A stretch of 54,675 nt of DNA from an uncultured Clostridia bacterium (GCA_944386045.1 CALWZO010000043.1:1-54675), one strand, 5' to 3'; shown: positions 18,532 through 27,522, counted from the first letter of the stretch. The notes: generated from the letters alone by a model not told the origin. A program made the numbers and translations.

Positions 18532-19215
18532 TCATTGTTTCAGCCTGGCGGCTATCACATAGCGTATGCTCTCGTCCGATGTACAGGTGGACAGTATAAG
18601 TATCCTGTCCTGCCGGCCGACACTTGTGCCGAAATCCACATAGCTGTACCGGGTCAGAAAATCCAGCGTGAATTCCAGGTCCTTCTGCGACGGGTTGGGG
18701 TCTATGTAGTCAAGGCTCACCGGCACATCGCAGGCGGAGAAAATCTGCCACTGCGTCTGCCCGGACATCAGCTCCAGCGATATTTCCGGGTGCCGCCGGG
18801 CAAAGGAGGCGTCCTTGTACCTTTTCAGCTTGCTGAATTTTTCGCTGTCCGCCTCATCCTCCAGCGAATGGCCGTAGATTATCGTCACACTGTCCTGCAA
18901 GCCGCCGGCTCCGGCGGTGTTCTCGCAGTCCATAAAGTAACAGCCCCACACATCGCTGTTTCCCTCCTCGTCAACACGCAGGTACTCCTCGTTGTCCTCG
19001 CCCTGAAAAACCGGATTGTCTATCTCACAGCCGTCCACCGTAAGCCAGCCCATGACATCGCTGTTTTTTTCGCGGGCCCGCCGCAGCTGCCGGGACACCG
19101 AATGCTGTGATGACCGCCCGGAGGACGAGACACTGCTGTCCTGCCCTGCCCCGCAGCCGACCAGCGACAGCAGCAGGAGCGCCGCCGCGGCAAGAGGCAA
19201 AATTTTTATTTTCAT
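18532..19215 (-). CDS. srtB: Class B sortase with a lipoprotein-type signal
   Basis: 227 residues. The catalytic triad of sortases is complete: H116 in IIYGHS, C211 in LSTCTSD and R218 in ESIRYV. The preceding DVMGWLTVDGCEIDNPVFQ block and the TCTSDESIRY layout are typical of class B enzymes. The N-terminus is a hydrophobic signal ending L-V-G-C (Cys21), a lipobox, followed by a Ser-rich linker. The enzyme therefore looks lipid-anchored instead of held by a TM helix. It should attach the downstream giant protein (sorting signal VPPVTGD) to the wall or link copies of it. The ATG at 19215 follows AAAGGAGAG. Confidence 0.9.
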   Translation of the reverse strand: MKIKILPLAAAALLLLSLVGCGAGQDSSVSSSGRSSQHSVSRQLRRAREKNSDVMGWLTVDGCEIDNPVFQGEDNEEYLRVDEEGNSDVWGCYFMDCENTAGAGGLQDSVTIIYGHSLEDEADSEKFSKLKRYKDASFARRHPEISLELMSGQTQWQIFSACDVPVSLDYIDPNPSQKDLEFTLDFLTRYSYVDFGTSVGRQDRILILSTCTSDESIRYVIAARLKQ

Positions 19216-19304
19216 AAATCAACTCTCCTTTTCCGTTATGAGATGATTATACACAATCCCCCTGCCCTTTTACAATCACAGCAGGTGCCGGAAAATACCG
19301 GCAA

Positions 19305-19338
19305 AAAACTAAAAAACAGCCCCGGAGGGCTGTTTTGC
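19305..19338 (-). terminator. Terminator after the LRR remnant
   Basis: The stem AACAGCCC / GGGCTGTT with a 4-nt loop (19315-19334) is followed on the minus strand by TTTTAGTTTTTT. It lies 15 bases past the stop of the LRR remnant and separates it from the sortase gene. Confidence 0.85.
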
Positions 19339-19352
19339 GTATTGAAAATCCG

Positions 19353-19893
19353 TCACAGCTTTACGCCGGTGTTCGGGTTGGTTTTGGCCGGGGTGAACTC
19401 GGAGAGCATATGGCCGTTGCCGGGGTCAAAGTTGATGTTTTTCAGCGTTATGCCGCTCACCGCATAGCCGGTATTTCCCCTCACAAAGGTCAGGGTTATG
19501 TTTTTGCCGTATATTTCCTGCCAGATAAAGTGCGGTACGCTCTCTTCACTGCCCACATCTATTCTCATACTGCCCCTGCTGCCTAAATTGCGGATGCTTG
19601 TCAGCACGCCGTTCCAGTCGTAGGATACATCGGGAGCGGAGGGTGCGGAGGGCTCGGCGGGTTTTCCGGGCAGGGCGCTGAGAAGAGCAAAGTGGTCTTT
19701 CCAGCCGTCGGCCTGTTTGTAATCTTCCAGGCTGTCGGCCGGCACATGGATTTTTTCAAGGCTGTCACAGCTGTCAAAAATTACAGTGTTGCCATATCGG
19801 TCAGCACCGATTGCCGGCGGAACATTTGCGTTTACCGTAACCTGTTTAAAGACAAAGGCCAGCGAGATAAAGGGCAAAATTTTCTTTTTTCAT
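19353..19893 (-). pseudogene. Remnant of a BspA-type leucine-rich-repeat surface protein
   Basis: From ATG 19893 (after GGGAGAG) the frame reads MKK and then slips by one base. In the adjacent frame it continues KILPFISLAFVF, a signal peptide. This jumps straight into the last BspA LRR unit (VFDS-CDSLEKIHVPADSLEDYKQA, where the DSLEDYKxADGW ending is diagnostic). A Pro/Ser linker and a C-terminal beta domain follow, ending NPNTGVKL. A normal BspA protein has many LRR units here, so an internal deletion plus a frameshift has destroyed the gene. It lies upstream of the sortase and giant surface-protein genes, in a cell-surface cluster. Confidence 0.75.
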
Positions 19894-20060
19894 ACTTCTC
19901 TCCCGTAAATTTTTGCGGCCTGACAGATGCGGACAAAGTCCGGATTGCCTTTTGCCTTGGACAGTGCGTTTTTTCAGGCCTGTTTTATCTGATTATAACC
20001 CACACAGGCGTGGCCGGCAACTGTTTTCTGACAAAAAAGACAAAGCCGCTTTTTCTTTAT

Positions 20061-20432
20061 TCACAGGCCGTTGTCCTCCAGCCGTCCGTAAAGTATATCC
20101 CTTATCACATAGGCGGGGCCTATACTTCTGTCCCTGGTCTGTTTCAGCGCCGCGGCTATTTGGCCTATCCTGTCATAGGCAAAGTCGGACAGATACACCG
20201 ACATCTGCCTGTCAGCCTGCCGGGTTTTGCCCTTTTCCATTCCGCCGGCTTTCAGCTGGAATATATCCTCTTCGTCGCGCACCGTGTAGGGCAGTATATC
20301 CGGCTTTTCCAGCCGCTTTTCCAGCAGGGCGGACACATAGGTGGGTGTGAGGTAACCGGCCTTCCTGGCGGCGGCGTCCAGCCGCGCCCTCACTGTTTTG
20401 TGCACTCGTATCACATATCTTTTTCTGGCCAT
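20061..20432 (-). CDS. Third gene of the partition operon, putative DNA-binding protein
   Basis: 123 residues, basic N-terminus (MARKRYVIRVHKTVRARLD) followed by helices. Both halves carry a short strand-helix-helix pattern (RYVIRVHKTVRARLDAAARKAG and MSVYLSDFAYDRIGQIAAALK), which resembles a ribbon-helix-helix arrangement. The start overlaps the ParB end by 22 bases, so it is translationally coupled to parA-parB. I know no exact family. A role in partition-complex regulation or copy control is inferred from position only. Confidence 0.65.
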   Translation of the reverse strand: MARKRYVIRVHKTVRARLDAAARKAGYLTPTYVSALLEKRLEKPDILPYTVRDEEDIFQLKAGGMEKGKTRQADRQMSVYLSDFAYDRIGQIAAALKQTRDRSIGPAYVIRDILYGRLEDNGL

Positions 20433-21565
20433 CGGCCCTCATCCCCGCTTATCTGCCGCCTGAACCGGCTCAGCTCCGATATAAGCCGGTCCACATGGGC
20501 CAGCACCGTGTCCCGCCGGCTGTCGGCGGCCCGGTCTATCTCCCTGATTTTGTCGGTCTTTTTCTTTTTCAGCCTGTCAATTCGCCTCATTATATCGTCG
20601 CAGTCCTTTATCACCGCTTCGCGGTAGCTGGCTTTGTGCGCCGCCCTCACCGCCGGCCGCGCCTTCTTTTCCGGCGGCAAGGGCAGATCCGCCCTCACCT
20701 GCTCTATCATCCGCGCGGCCTGTGCGTCAGTTCCGGCCTCACAGGCGGCCAGCAGGCCGTCCAGCACCTTTTTGTACCGCCGCCGGTATCCTTCTGTGTT
20801 TTCGGGATAAACGGCCTTAAAAGCCAAAATTGCCCGGTTTGCGGCCACTTGGTTTTCTTCGCTGAGCTTTACAAGGGCGTCGGCCTCCTTTTTGCTGATA
20901 CGGCCGTCGTCCAGCAGGTTTTTGAGAGCCGGTATCAGACTGTCGATAATCCTCAGATTGCGGAACAGGCTGCTGCGGCCTATGTTGGACACCTTCATCA
21001 GCAGCTGTCTGGCCTCGGTCTCGCTCAGGCCGTATTCCCGCTTTACATTGTCGCGGTATCTTTCCATGGCCAGCCTGGTCAGCTTTTCGTCGCCGGCGCC
21101 GCCCCTGGTTTGCAGGTTGGCCGCGTCCAGCACTATCCGTTCCTGCCTGGGGCTAAGGCCGGTCAGAACCCTGCAAGGCGCCCGGCGCCAGCGGCCCACA
21201 TCGGCCGTCTGCCCTGCCGCCCGTTTTTCCAGCCGCCGGTTGTGCAGCAGTGTCAGCGCGCGGTATCTTCTTTCACCGGACAGTATCACATATTCCCCCG
21301 GCCGCCTTCTGGACACCACCAGGTTGTGCAAAAGGCCGTTGCGCTCTATGTCCTCCGCCAGGGTCTGTATATCTTCCTCCCGGTCCAGCTGTCGGTAGTC
21401 GTTGGCCTCGTTCAGTTTTATGTTTTTCAGCGGTATGTTTTCCAGCTGCGCTCCGTCCCGGTCTTCCCCCAGGTAGGAGGACATATCTTTCAGCCGGTCT
21501 GCGGCTCTGCCTGCCGCCCGTTCTTTTTGCTGTGCCACCTTTTTGGCATATCTGTTCATCGCCAT
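20411..21565 (-). CDS. parB: ParB/Spo0J-family partition protein
   Basis: 384 residues. The N-terminal ParB/sulfiredoxin-like CTPase domain shows IPLKNIKLNEANDYR, then LAEDIERNGLLHNLVV and YVILSGERRYRAL (GERRxRA motif, nucleotide binding) around residues 40-115. A central helix-turn-helix region (LSETEARQLLMKVSNIGRSSLF) follows, then a charged C-terminal helical region. ParB binds parS sites, spreads and stimulates ParA ATPase. The ATG at 21565 lies 3 bases after the ParA stop. It is transcribed with parA and the third gene. This is a plasmid/chromid-type ParB; a chromosomal Spo0J would normally sit next to rsmG or the chromosomal origin. Confidence 0.92.
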   Translation of the reverse strand: MAMNRYAKKVAQQKERAAGRAADRLKDMSSYLGEDRDGAQLENIPLKNIKLNEANDYRQLDREEDIQTLAEDIERNGLLHNLVVSRRRPGEYVILSGERRYRALTLLHNRRLEKRAAGQTADVGRWRRAPCRVLTGLSPRQERIVLDAANLQTRGGAGDEKLTRLAMERYRDNVKREYGLSETEARQLLMKVSNIGRSSLFRNLRIIDSLIPALKNLLDDGRISKKEADALVKLSEENQVAANRAILAFKAVYPENTEGYRRRYKKVLDGLLAACEAGTDAQAARMIEQVRADLPLPPEKKARPAVRAAHKASYREAVIKDCDDIMRRIDRLKKKKTDKIREIDRAADSRRDTVLAHVDRLISELSRFRRQISGDEGRWPEKDM

Positions 21566-21568
21566 ATT

Positions 21569-22426
21569 TTACCGCCTTTCCGCCAGTCGGCTTTTTATTT
21601 CTTTCCACAAATCCAGATAATCTTTGGAGGGGTTTTTCCTGGGGTTTATCAGCACGCAGGGTTTTCTTTCTATGGTGCTTTCGTTGACAATGTTGCCCTT
21701 TCTGATGGCTGTTTTAAACAGCTTGTCACCGTAGGGCGCGGCCAGGCGTGAGGCCTCGGGGTTTTCCTCCTCGTCGCGGCTGACAAAGGCCAGGTTAAGG
21801 TAATAATCGGTCAGCGCGGTTTTTTCCACTATTGTGGGCAGTATGCCCAGCAGGTCTATCTCGATTTCGTATTTTTCCTCCAGCGCCCTGCGCAACGCGT
21901 CGGTTACCAGCAGGGACTCTATTCCCTGTTCTTCCAGTTTCAGCGGTATTATCACCCGGCTGGCGGCCACCAGCGCCGTCTGTACCGTCAGGCTGTTCTG
22001 GGCCGGGGGTGTGTCTATCAGCACATAGTCATAGTCCCTGGTTTCAAATATTTCAGACAAAACATTGAACAGAAACTGTGCAGGCTCGCTGCCGTCGTCG
22101 GCGCTTATCAGCTTTATCTGCTCTTCCAGATAGGGTGTCGCCATATTGCTGGGGATGATGTCCACATTTTCCATCTGTGTTGGCCGTATAAATTCCGTTG
22201 CAGGCAAAAGGTGCCGGCTGCGGGCCAGCTCGTACAGACCCTTACCCTTAAAGGCGTTGTCCGCCAGGCGCCGGCCTGTCAGAAACATGGTGCTGTTGGC
22301 CTGGGTGTCGGTGTCCACCACCAGCACCCTGTATCCGTCCAGGGCCATTGCCGCCGCCAGGTTTATGGTGGTGGCTGTCTTGCCCACGCCGCCTTTGCCG
22401 GCGGCTATTGTGATAACTTCCGTCAT
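21569..22426 (-). CDS. parA: ParA/Soj-family partition ATPase
   Basis: 285 residues. The deviant Walker A KGGVGKT (residues 11-17) with its signature Lys, the A' box VLVVDTDTQANST and Walker B LIDTPPAQN are all present. ParA binds nucleoid DNA as an ATP dimer and moves ParB-parS complexes. It has no N-terminal HTH, so it is closer to short ParA/Soj proteins, and repression of the operon may be carried out by ParB or the third protein. The ATG at 22426 has a GAAAGGAT site. Three parS-like palindromes lie 20-262 bases upstream. Confidence 0.93.
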   Translation of the reverse strand: MTEVITIAAGKGGVGKTATTINLAAAMALDGYRVLVVDTDTQANSTMFLTGRRLADNAFKGKGLYELARSRHLLPATEFIRPTQMENVDIIPSNMATPYLEEQIKLISADDGSEPAQFLFNVLSEIFETRDYDYVLIDTPPAQNSLTVQTALVAASRVIIPLKLEEQGIESLLVTDALRRALEEKYEIEIDLLGILPTIVEKTALTDYYLNLAFVSRDEEENPEASRLAAPYGDKLFKTAIRKGNIVNESTIERKPCVLINPRKNPSKDYLDLWKEIKSRLAERR

Positions 22427-22445
22427 ATATAGATCCTTTCGTACA

Positions 22446-22688
22446 GTCCACCGATGGATAGTTGCTGATGTTAAATGAAATCAGTCAGTCCATCGGTGGA
22501 TAGTTGCTGATAAATTTATTTAAAAATATTATATCACACCCCTGCGCCCTCCGTCAATGAAAAGCGAAATGTTACAAAATATTACACCTCCCCCCACTGT
22601 ACGCCGGTGGCAGGCGGGCAGATGGTATCTGACGGTGTGGCAGATTGCAAAACAGACTTTGTCAGTCCACCAGTGGACAGTTGCTGAT
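22446..22688. repeat. Three parS-like palindromic repeats upstream of parA
   Basis: The core GTCCAYCRRTGGAY followed by AGTTGCTGAT occurs in the same orientation at 22446-22469, 22488-22511 and 22665-22688. The 10-base tail is identical in all three, and the third core (GTCCACCAGTGGAC) is a perfect palindrome apart from its middle. Position next to parA, shape and number fit centromere/operator sites bound by ParB. Confidence 0.8.
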
Positions 22689-22778
22689 GTTTGTATTGAA
22701 AGCATTGCAGATAACACTGATAAAAAAATTATCAGACCTCTGTATACCCGCACCATATAAGTCCGCCGGAAGATACAC

Positions 22779-23339
22779 TCATGAAAATGCGCGGCGTGCC
22801 CACACCTGCGCCGGCCGCCGGGTGAGGGTAGGTGAAAAGGCGCCTATCACCGTATCATCGCCGATGGTGACCCCCGGCAGTATAACTGCGCCGCCCACAA
22901 TCCATACATTTTTGCCTATCCTCACCGGGGCGGAAATGGTGGTGCAGAATTCAAAGGAGCCGTCCTCCTTTTTTCGCCCTGCCTTTGGACGGCTTTTGTG
23001 GGGTGAAAGGCGGTGTATATCTGCACATTGGGGCAATCAAACAGCCGTCGCCTATCTCTATGATGTTGTCATCCAGAAAGGTGCAGTTCATATTCACTTC
23101 ACAGCCGTCGCCGAAATGGATATTTTCGCCGTAATCCACATAAAAAGGGGGAGTTATCCGCAAATTTGTCCCGCGGCTGCCCAGCAGGCGGGACAAAATT
23201 TCATCCTTTGCGGCCAGGTCTGCCGACGGGGTAAGGTTGTACTGTCTTACCAGGTCTTTTGCCAGGTGCCGCGTTCCAGCAGCCGGCTGTCGGAACAGTC
23301 ATAGGGCAGTCCTGCCGGCATTTTTTCCTCTTCTGTCAT
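22779..23339 (-). pseudogene. Decayed maltose/galactoside O-acetyltransferase
   Basis: From ATG 23339 (after AAAGGGG) the frame begins MTEEEKMPAGLPYDCSDSRLLERGTW and then shifts near 23270. It continues KDLVRQYN...DEILSRLLGSRGTNLRITPPFYVDYGENIHFGDGCEVNMNCTFLD, the left-handed beta-helix N-terminal part of LacA/Maa enzymes. It shifts again near 23020-23030 and finally reads IGKNVWIVGGAVILPGVTIGDDTVIGA before ending in unrelated residues. The substrate-site region after IGDGCLIAP is scrambled. It sits 25 bases upstream-to-downstream of the Rep gene stop. It is not an active enzyme. Confidence 0.8.
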
Positions 23340-23364
23340 AAAAACCCCTTTATATCTGCCGGTT

Positions 23365-24825
23365 TTACATGTCTTCCCAGCGGGGAACCTTGTCCATGTT
23401 GTCCATTATCACATCGCCGCCGGCAGGGGAGGGAACAGGGTCCGGCCGGTCCAAAAATTCCTGCCAGTTGTCCAGCGTGTTGTACAGGGTGACTTTCAGG
23501 TATTTTTTGCGGTATTTTACCTGTCTGCCGCCGCGCTCTACATACTCCCAGAAGGCCCGGCAGCCGTAAGTCATAACCGCTTTTTTGAAAAACTGCGGCA
23601 GCTGCGCCCGCGCCAGGATTTCGTTTATGTTTTTCAGCGCGGCGCTGTCTGCGCCCTTTTGTTTTATATCGTCCCATACGGTGTCTATCAGCACATCCAG
23701 TATGTCGTCGTAGTTGTCCTTGTATTCGCCGGTGAATATATCCTTGAAGCTGGAGCCCAGGCGTGCGGTAAAAGCCTTTTGCAGGTTGTACCTTTTGGCC
23801 GTTTCCATGGCGGACAGCTCCTCGTTTACCACTATCGTCTCGGTGAACTGCTCCTCGTCAGACATACCCAGGGACATCAGCAGCTGTTTTTTCACATCCC
23901 GCGCAATATAACGGCTTTTTCTTATCCTGGCTTCCTCCACCTTTTTGTTCACCTGGTTTTCTATGGCGCGTATCTCTTCATCGCTCTTTTTGTGCATGGT
24001 GAACACCAGTTTTTCCACCTTTTTCTCCCGGTTGCGTATCTTCTGAAAATCCTCGTCGATATATATGTCCGACAGCTTGTTTATCTCTTCAATGGCCGGT
24101 TTCAGCACAAATTTGTTGAAATCCTTGAATTCCTTGTAGCTTTCCTCCAGATTGGTGGAACGGCGGCCGGCCTTGCGGCTTTTGCTTTTGCCGCCGGGGG
24201 ACTCTGACGGGTCTTTGGGCGTCAGCAGTTTGCGCAGCTCGTCCACCCTCACCGCCCAGCGCCCCAGGTTGAGATAACTTTTTATCAGCTCGTACATACG
24301 GGCGGAATACAGTCCCTTCATGCGCATCACCGCCGACACCGAACAGGCGGTGTAGCCGTAGCCGGTGCGGGCAAAAACATTCTGTATGTCCACAAAATAA
24401 GGTTTTACCTCCTCGTGCAGGTAGACGGTGTACACAAAATTTTTGGTGTTTACCGACACCTTGTCCAGCCATGAAAACCACTCGATGGACGAATCGTCCA
24501 CCACCGTGATTTTGGTGGTGCGCAGATATTCCAGCGCGTTGAAAAAAGAGGCGAAATCCTTGCCGCCGGAAGGGGGGGCCAGGTCGCACAGGGCATGGAA
24601 TTCGTTTATATCAATGGTGATGCCGCCCACATCCTTGTCAGCCCAGTTTATGTGGGAGACAATGTATGTGAGCACCTTGTTTTCGTATGGGGGCAGGTTG
24701 TAACGGTAGTGCTGAATAATGTCGTTAGACTTGTTGTAATTTTTGTTCAGCAGCTTGTGGACATTGTCCACATCATAATTTACCAGGTTGTTCCTGCCGG
24801 AAACTTTTTTTATATTTTCGGGCAT
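23365..24825 (-). CDS. rep: Rep_3-family plasmid replication initiator
   Basis: 486 residues. The N-terminal two thirds has the paired winged-helix layout of Rep_3/RepB initiators (e.g. YRYNLPPYENKVLTYIVSHI, FFNALEYLRTTKI and VSAVMRMKGLYSARMYELIKSYL, the last being the typical MYELLxxY-like element). A C-terminal extension of about 170 residues is charged and helical. Such proteins bind iterons, open the origin and recruit DnaA and helicase. The start at 24825 follows CAGGAG. About nine iterons lie immediately upstream, and parA-parB and parS lie downstream, so this is a complete iteron-type replicon. Composition matches the backbone genes. Confidence 0.88.
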   Translation of the reverse strand: MPENIKKVSGRNNLVNYDVDNVHKLLNKNYNKSNDIIQHYRYNLPPYENKVLTYIVSHINWADKDVGGITIDINEFHALCDLAPPSGGKDFASFFNALEYLRTTKITVVDDSSIEWFSWLDKVSVNTKNFVYTVYLHEEVKPYFVDIQNVFARTGYGYTACSVSAVMRMKGLYSARMYELIKSYLNLGRWAVRVDELRKLLTPKDPSESPGGKSKSRKAGRRSTNLEESYKEFKDFNKFVLKPAIEEINKLSDIYIDEDFQKIRNREKKVEKLVFTMHKKSDEEIRAIENQVNKKVEEARIRKSRYIARDVKKQLLMSLGMSDEEQFTETIVVNEELSAMETAKRYNLQKAFTARLGSSFKDIFTGEYKDNYDDILDVLIDTVWDDIKQKGADSAALKNINEILARAQLPQFFKKAVMTYGCRAFWEYVERGGRQVKYRKKYLKVTLYNTLDNWQEFLDRPDPVPSPAGGDVIMDNMDKVPRWEDM

Positions 24826-24844
24826 TTTTTACTCCTGAGGTGGA

Positions 24845-25560
24845 AAGAAAAATATTATTTTTAATGATTATACACGAATTTTACCTTTTTGTATAGTGTT
24901 TTTTTAAAAACAGTCAGATCTTATCTTTTATTATAAATTATTATGAAATTATATGTATAATAGCAGGCGGAGAATGTTCCCGGCCAAAAGCGGTGAGTCT
25001 TCCCGGCGCCGGGCGGAGAATATCCCCGCAAAAAACAACGGAATTTTTCAAAAGTGGTGAATATTCCCACACAGGGGAAAAGCAGGGGACAAAGAGGGGA
25101 TTTTCAGGGGATAAAAAGGGGAAAGATTTCCCGATAAAAACAGGCCAATTTTATTCTCTTACACACAAAAAAGTGGGAAAAATTGATTTTTTTGATAAAA
25201 AACGCTCAAAAAAGCAAAAAAACAGCGAAAAATAGAAAAAATGCTGAAAAGCGGTGAATTATCCCGAAAAAACAAGCGGAAAAAAGTTGAAAATATATGA
25301 TATTCTTCCAAAATATTACAAAATGTATATCAAAATATGGAAAAACAGCCGATAAATCTATGCTGTAAAGGTTTTCGCCCTTACCAAATTTCGGCCAATT
25401 TTTGCCAAAAGGGGTGAATGTGCCCACAAAAAATACATGAAATTTTTTAAAAGGGGTGAAAGTCCCCATGAAAAAACAGTGTAATTTATCAAAAGTGGTG
25501 AAAAGTCCCACAGCAAAAGCGGTGAAAGTTCCCGGCAGAAAACAAGCGAATTTTGCCCAA
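24845..25560. repeat. Replication origin: AT-rich segment and about nine Rep iterons
   Basis: Direct repeats with consensus AAAAGNGGTGAANNTNCCC lie at 24986-25007, 25050-25071, 25247-25266, 25407-25426, 25449-25468, 25491-25511 and 25515-25534. Weaker copies are at 24965-24984 and 25011-25030 (both GGCGGAGAAT type) and at 25113-25136. All are in the same orientation. An AT-rich stretch at 24845-24965, between the first iteron and the Rep start, could be the unwinding element. I did not see a clean DnaA box. There is no gene in this region. Confidence 0.85.
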
Positions 25561-25700
25561 AAATAAAAGCCTGCGGACAAATTTTCCGGGAAAATGCAAA
25601 GAGGGCAGCAGGGGACAAAAAAGGGAAAAAGAGGGGATTTCTATTTTCAAAAATGCGAAAAAGGGGCAAAATAATATCCGCAAAAGTATGATTTATCTGC

Positions 25701-25735
25701 AAAAAAACACAGCCTTTTGCAGGCTGTGTTTTGTC
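25701..25735 (-). terminator. Terminator of the LTA-synthase-family gene
   Basis: The stem AACACAGCC / GGCTGTGTT (25706-25730) is followed on the minus strand by a T-run. It lies 11 bases past the stop at 25741 and insulates the gene from the iteron origin. Confidence 0.9.
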
Positions 25736-25740
25736 ACTGT

Positions 25741-27522
25741 TTAAACCGCCCGGTCGTCGCCGAACAGCCTGTCGTACTGTACGCACTGATAGTCCTCTAT
25801 CAGCCGGGTGTATTCGTTGGTTTCCAGGTGGCTGTGGGCGTTGCCCTGGCTGTCGGTGTAACCCACAAAGGTGAGCGCCGGGATTGTCTGTCTGAAATTG
25901 TCCAGGAATGTGTGGTATTCGTCGCCGTTTATTCCCGCGTATTTCAGCAGGTCCAGGGCCAGGAAGTTGAGGCTGGTGTCCGCCGGCTCCTCCCGGGGTA
26001 TATCCAGCGGGAAGTTGGCCCATATCACATAAGGGGTGCGGAACTTGCGCATATATTCTTCCATGGTCATGCCCTCACCCTCCAGCCCCCGGGCCTTGTT
26101 GAGAAATTCGGTTTCTATGGAGGGCAGATGGTCGCCGAACATTATGATGATGGTGTCCTCCTCCTGCCGGGAGAAATATTCCACCAGCTTTTTGAAAGCC
26201 TCGTCTGTTTCCCTTACCAGTGAAAGGTACTGCTCCGCTTTTGGATAAACTCCGGGGCAGTCGGTGGGGTATATGGTGCTTTGGTAGCTTTCGTCGGTGT
26301 AGCTGCCGTGGCTCTGTATTGTGACATTAAACAGGAATAGCGGCCGCTCGCTGTCGCGGTTTTCAAACTCCCATATCACCTGGTCAAAGTCTGAATAGTC
26401 GCTGACATAGCCGTGCAGTGACAGTTTTTCCACATCCATGTCATCCTCGCACTTGAACCGGTCAAAGCCCAGCAGGGGATAGGCGGTGTTTCTCTGCCAT
26501 GAGTCAATTTCGCCCGGGTGAAAAGCCAAAGTTTCATACCCTTTGTCCTTCAGCAGCTGTGCCAGTGACGGGGAAGCGTCCAGGATATACTGCTGGTAGG
26601 GGATACTGCCCGAGGGCAGAAAGGCCATGGAATGACCGGTGAGAAATTCAAATTCGCTGGCGCTGGTGCCTGCGCCGAAAACAGATGTATAGACATGTCC
26701 CCACACCGCGTTGTCCAGGCCGGATATGTAGCCGTTCACCGGCCGGTTCAGTTCAAGGTTGCCGTATTCTTCAAAGTCTGCCCAGGATTCGTTCATTATG
26801 GCGATTATGTTGGGCATTTTTTCTTTCTGCCGTGACTGTCCGCCGGAAGCCGAAGCCAGCAGGTTTTCCACCCTTTCCGGGGTCAGTCCCCGGGGTTTTT
26901 CCACCTGCAAAAATTCGGTGTTGCGCAGGAAAACCGCCAGCGCGCCTCCTTTGCGGTAGGCGCCGGCCTGGTCCCACACATCGGTGCCGATGCCGAAAGT
27001 GGCCAGTCGCCGCGGCTGAACCACAGGCATAAGGCACAAAGCGCAGCCTATAACCGCCCGTATCCTTGCGGCTTTGCCAATGTGTCCGGTGCCTTTTTTG
27101 CGGATAAAATACACCGCCGCCGCCACCAGCACCCCGGCCGCCGCCAGCATCTGCACGGTGGGCACAAAGGTGTAGGAGGAGGACACCGCCGCCGCGGTTT
27201 TAAGGGCGGTCAGGTCCCAGGGCATCACGGGACTGCCGCGGAACTCCAGCACAAAATAGTTGGCCGCGCCCCACAGACCCGCCGCCAGGTTTACGGCGAT
27301 ACAGCTGATAACCCACCTGCCGGTGACGGCGCACATCCGGTAGTATATCACTCCCAGACACACCCGGTTTCCGGCCAGCGCCAGCGGGCTCATCTGCCAG
27401 GCCTTTGCCCCATAGGCCGTCTGCATTATGCACACGCCCAGAAGCGGCGGCAGAAAAACCGCCAGGAAATTTATATTTTTCAAATAAAAGCGTATGTTTT
27501 TAAACCATTCTTTCACTTTCAT
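25741..27522 (-). CDS. LTA synthase/sulfatase-family phosphoglycerol transferase
   Basis: 593 residues. Four or five N-terminal TM helices (residues about 15-165) are followed by an extracellular sulfatase-like catalytic domain. Domain features are PNIIAIMNESWADFE (metal-binding Glu), GAGTSASEFEFLTG near residue 283 (nucleophile Thr), FHPGEIDSWQRN, LFNVTIQSHGSY and MFGDHLPS (metal-binding Asp and His). These match LtaS-type enzymes that transfer glycerol phosphate from phosphatidylglycerol onto surface polymers at the outer membrane face. The true polymer (teichoic acid or a modified glycan) cannot be told. The ATG at 27522 follows GGGAGAG. Upstream is an AT-rich 300-bp region with the presumed promoter. 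Confidence 0.9.
   Translation of the reverse strand: MKVKEWFKNIRFYLKNINFLAVFLPPLLGVCIMQTAYGAKAWQMSPLALAGNRVCLGVIYYRMCAVTGRWVISCIAVNLAAGLWGAANYFVLEFRGSPVMPWDLTALKTAAAVSSSYTFVPTVQMLAAAGVLVAAAVYFIRKKGTGHIGKAARIRAVIGCALCLMPVVQPRRLATFGIGTDVWDQAGAYRKGGALAVFLRNTEFLQVEKPRGLTPERVENLLASASGGQSRQKEKMPNIIAIMNESWADFEEYGNLELNRPVNGYISGLDNAVWGHVYTSVFGAGTSASEFEFLTGHSMAFLPSGSIPYQQYILDASPSLAQLLKDKGYETLAFHPGEIDSWQRNTAYPLLGFDRFKCEDDMDVEKLSLHGYVSDYSDFDQVIWEFENRDSERPLFLFNVTIQSHGSYTDESYQSTIYPTDCPGVYPKAEQYLSLVRETDEAFKKLVEYFSRQEEDTIIIMFGDHLPSIETEFLNKARGLEGEGMTMEEYMRKFRTPYVIWANFPLDIPREEPADTSLNFLALDLLKYAGINGDEYHTFLDNFRQTIPALTFVGYTDSQGNAHSHLETNEYTRLIEDYQCVQYDRLFGDDRAV

Noticed and set aside
20495..21751. 418-codon plus-strand frame opposite parB and parA
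   Set aside because: Overlaps ParB and the end of ParA, both with clear family motifs; the translation is Phe/Gln/Val-rich without motifs.
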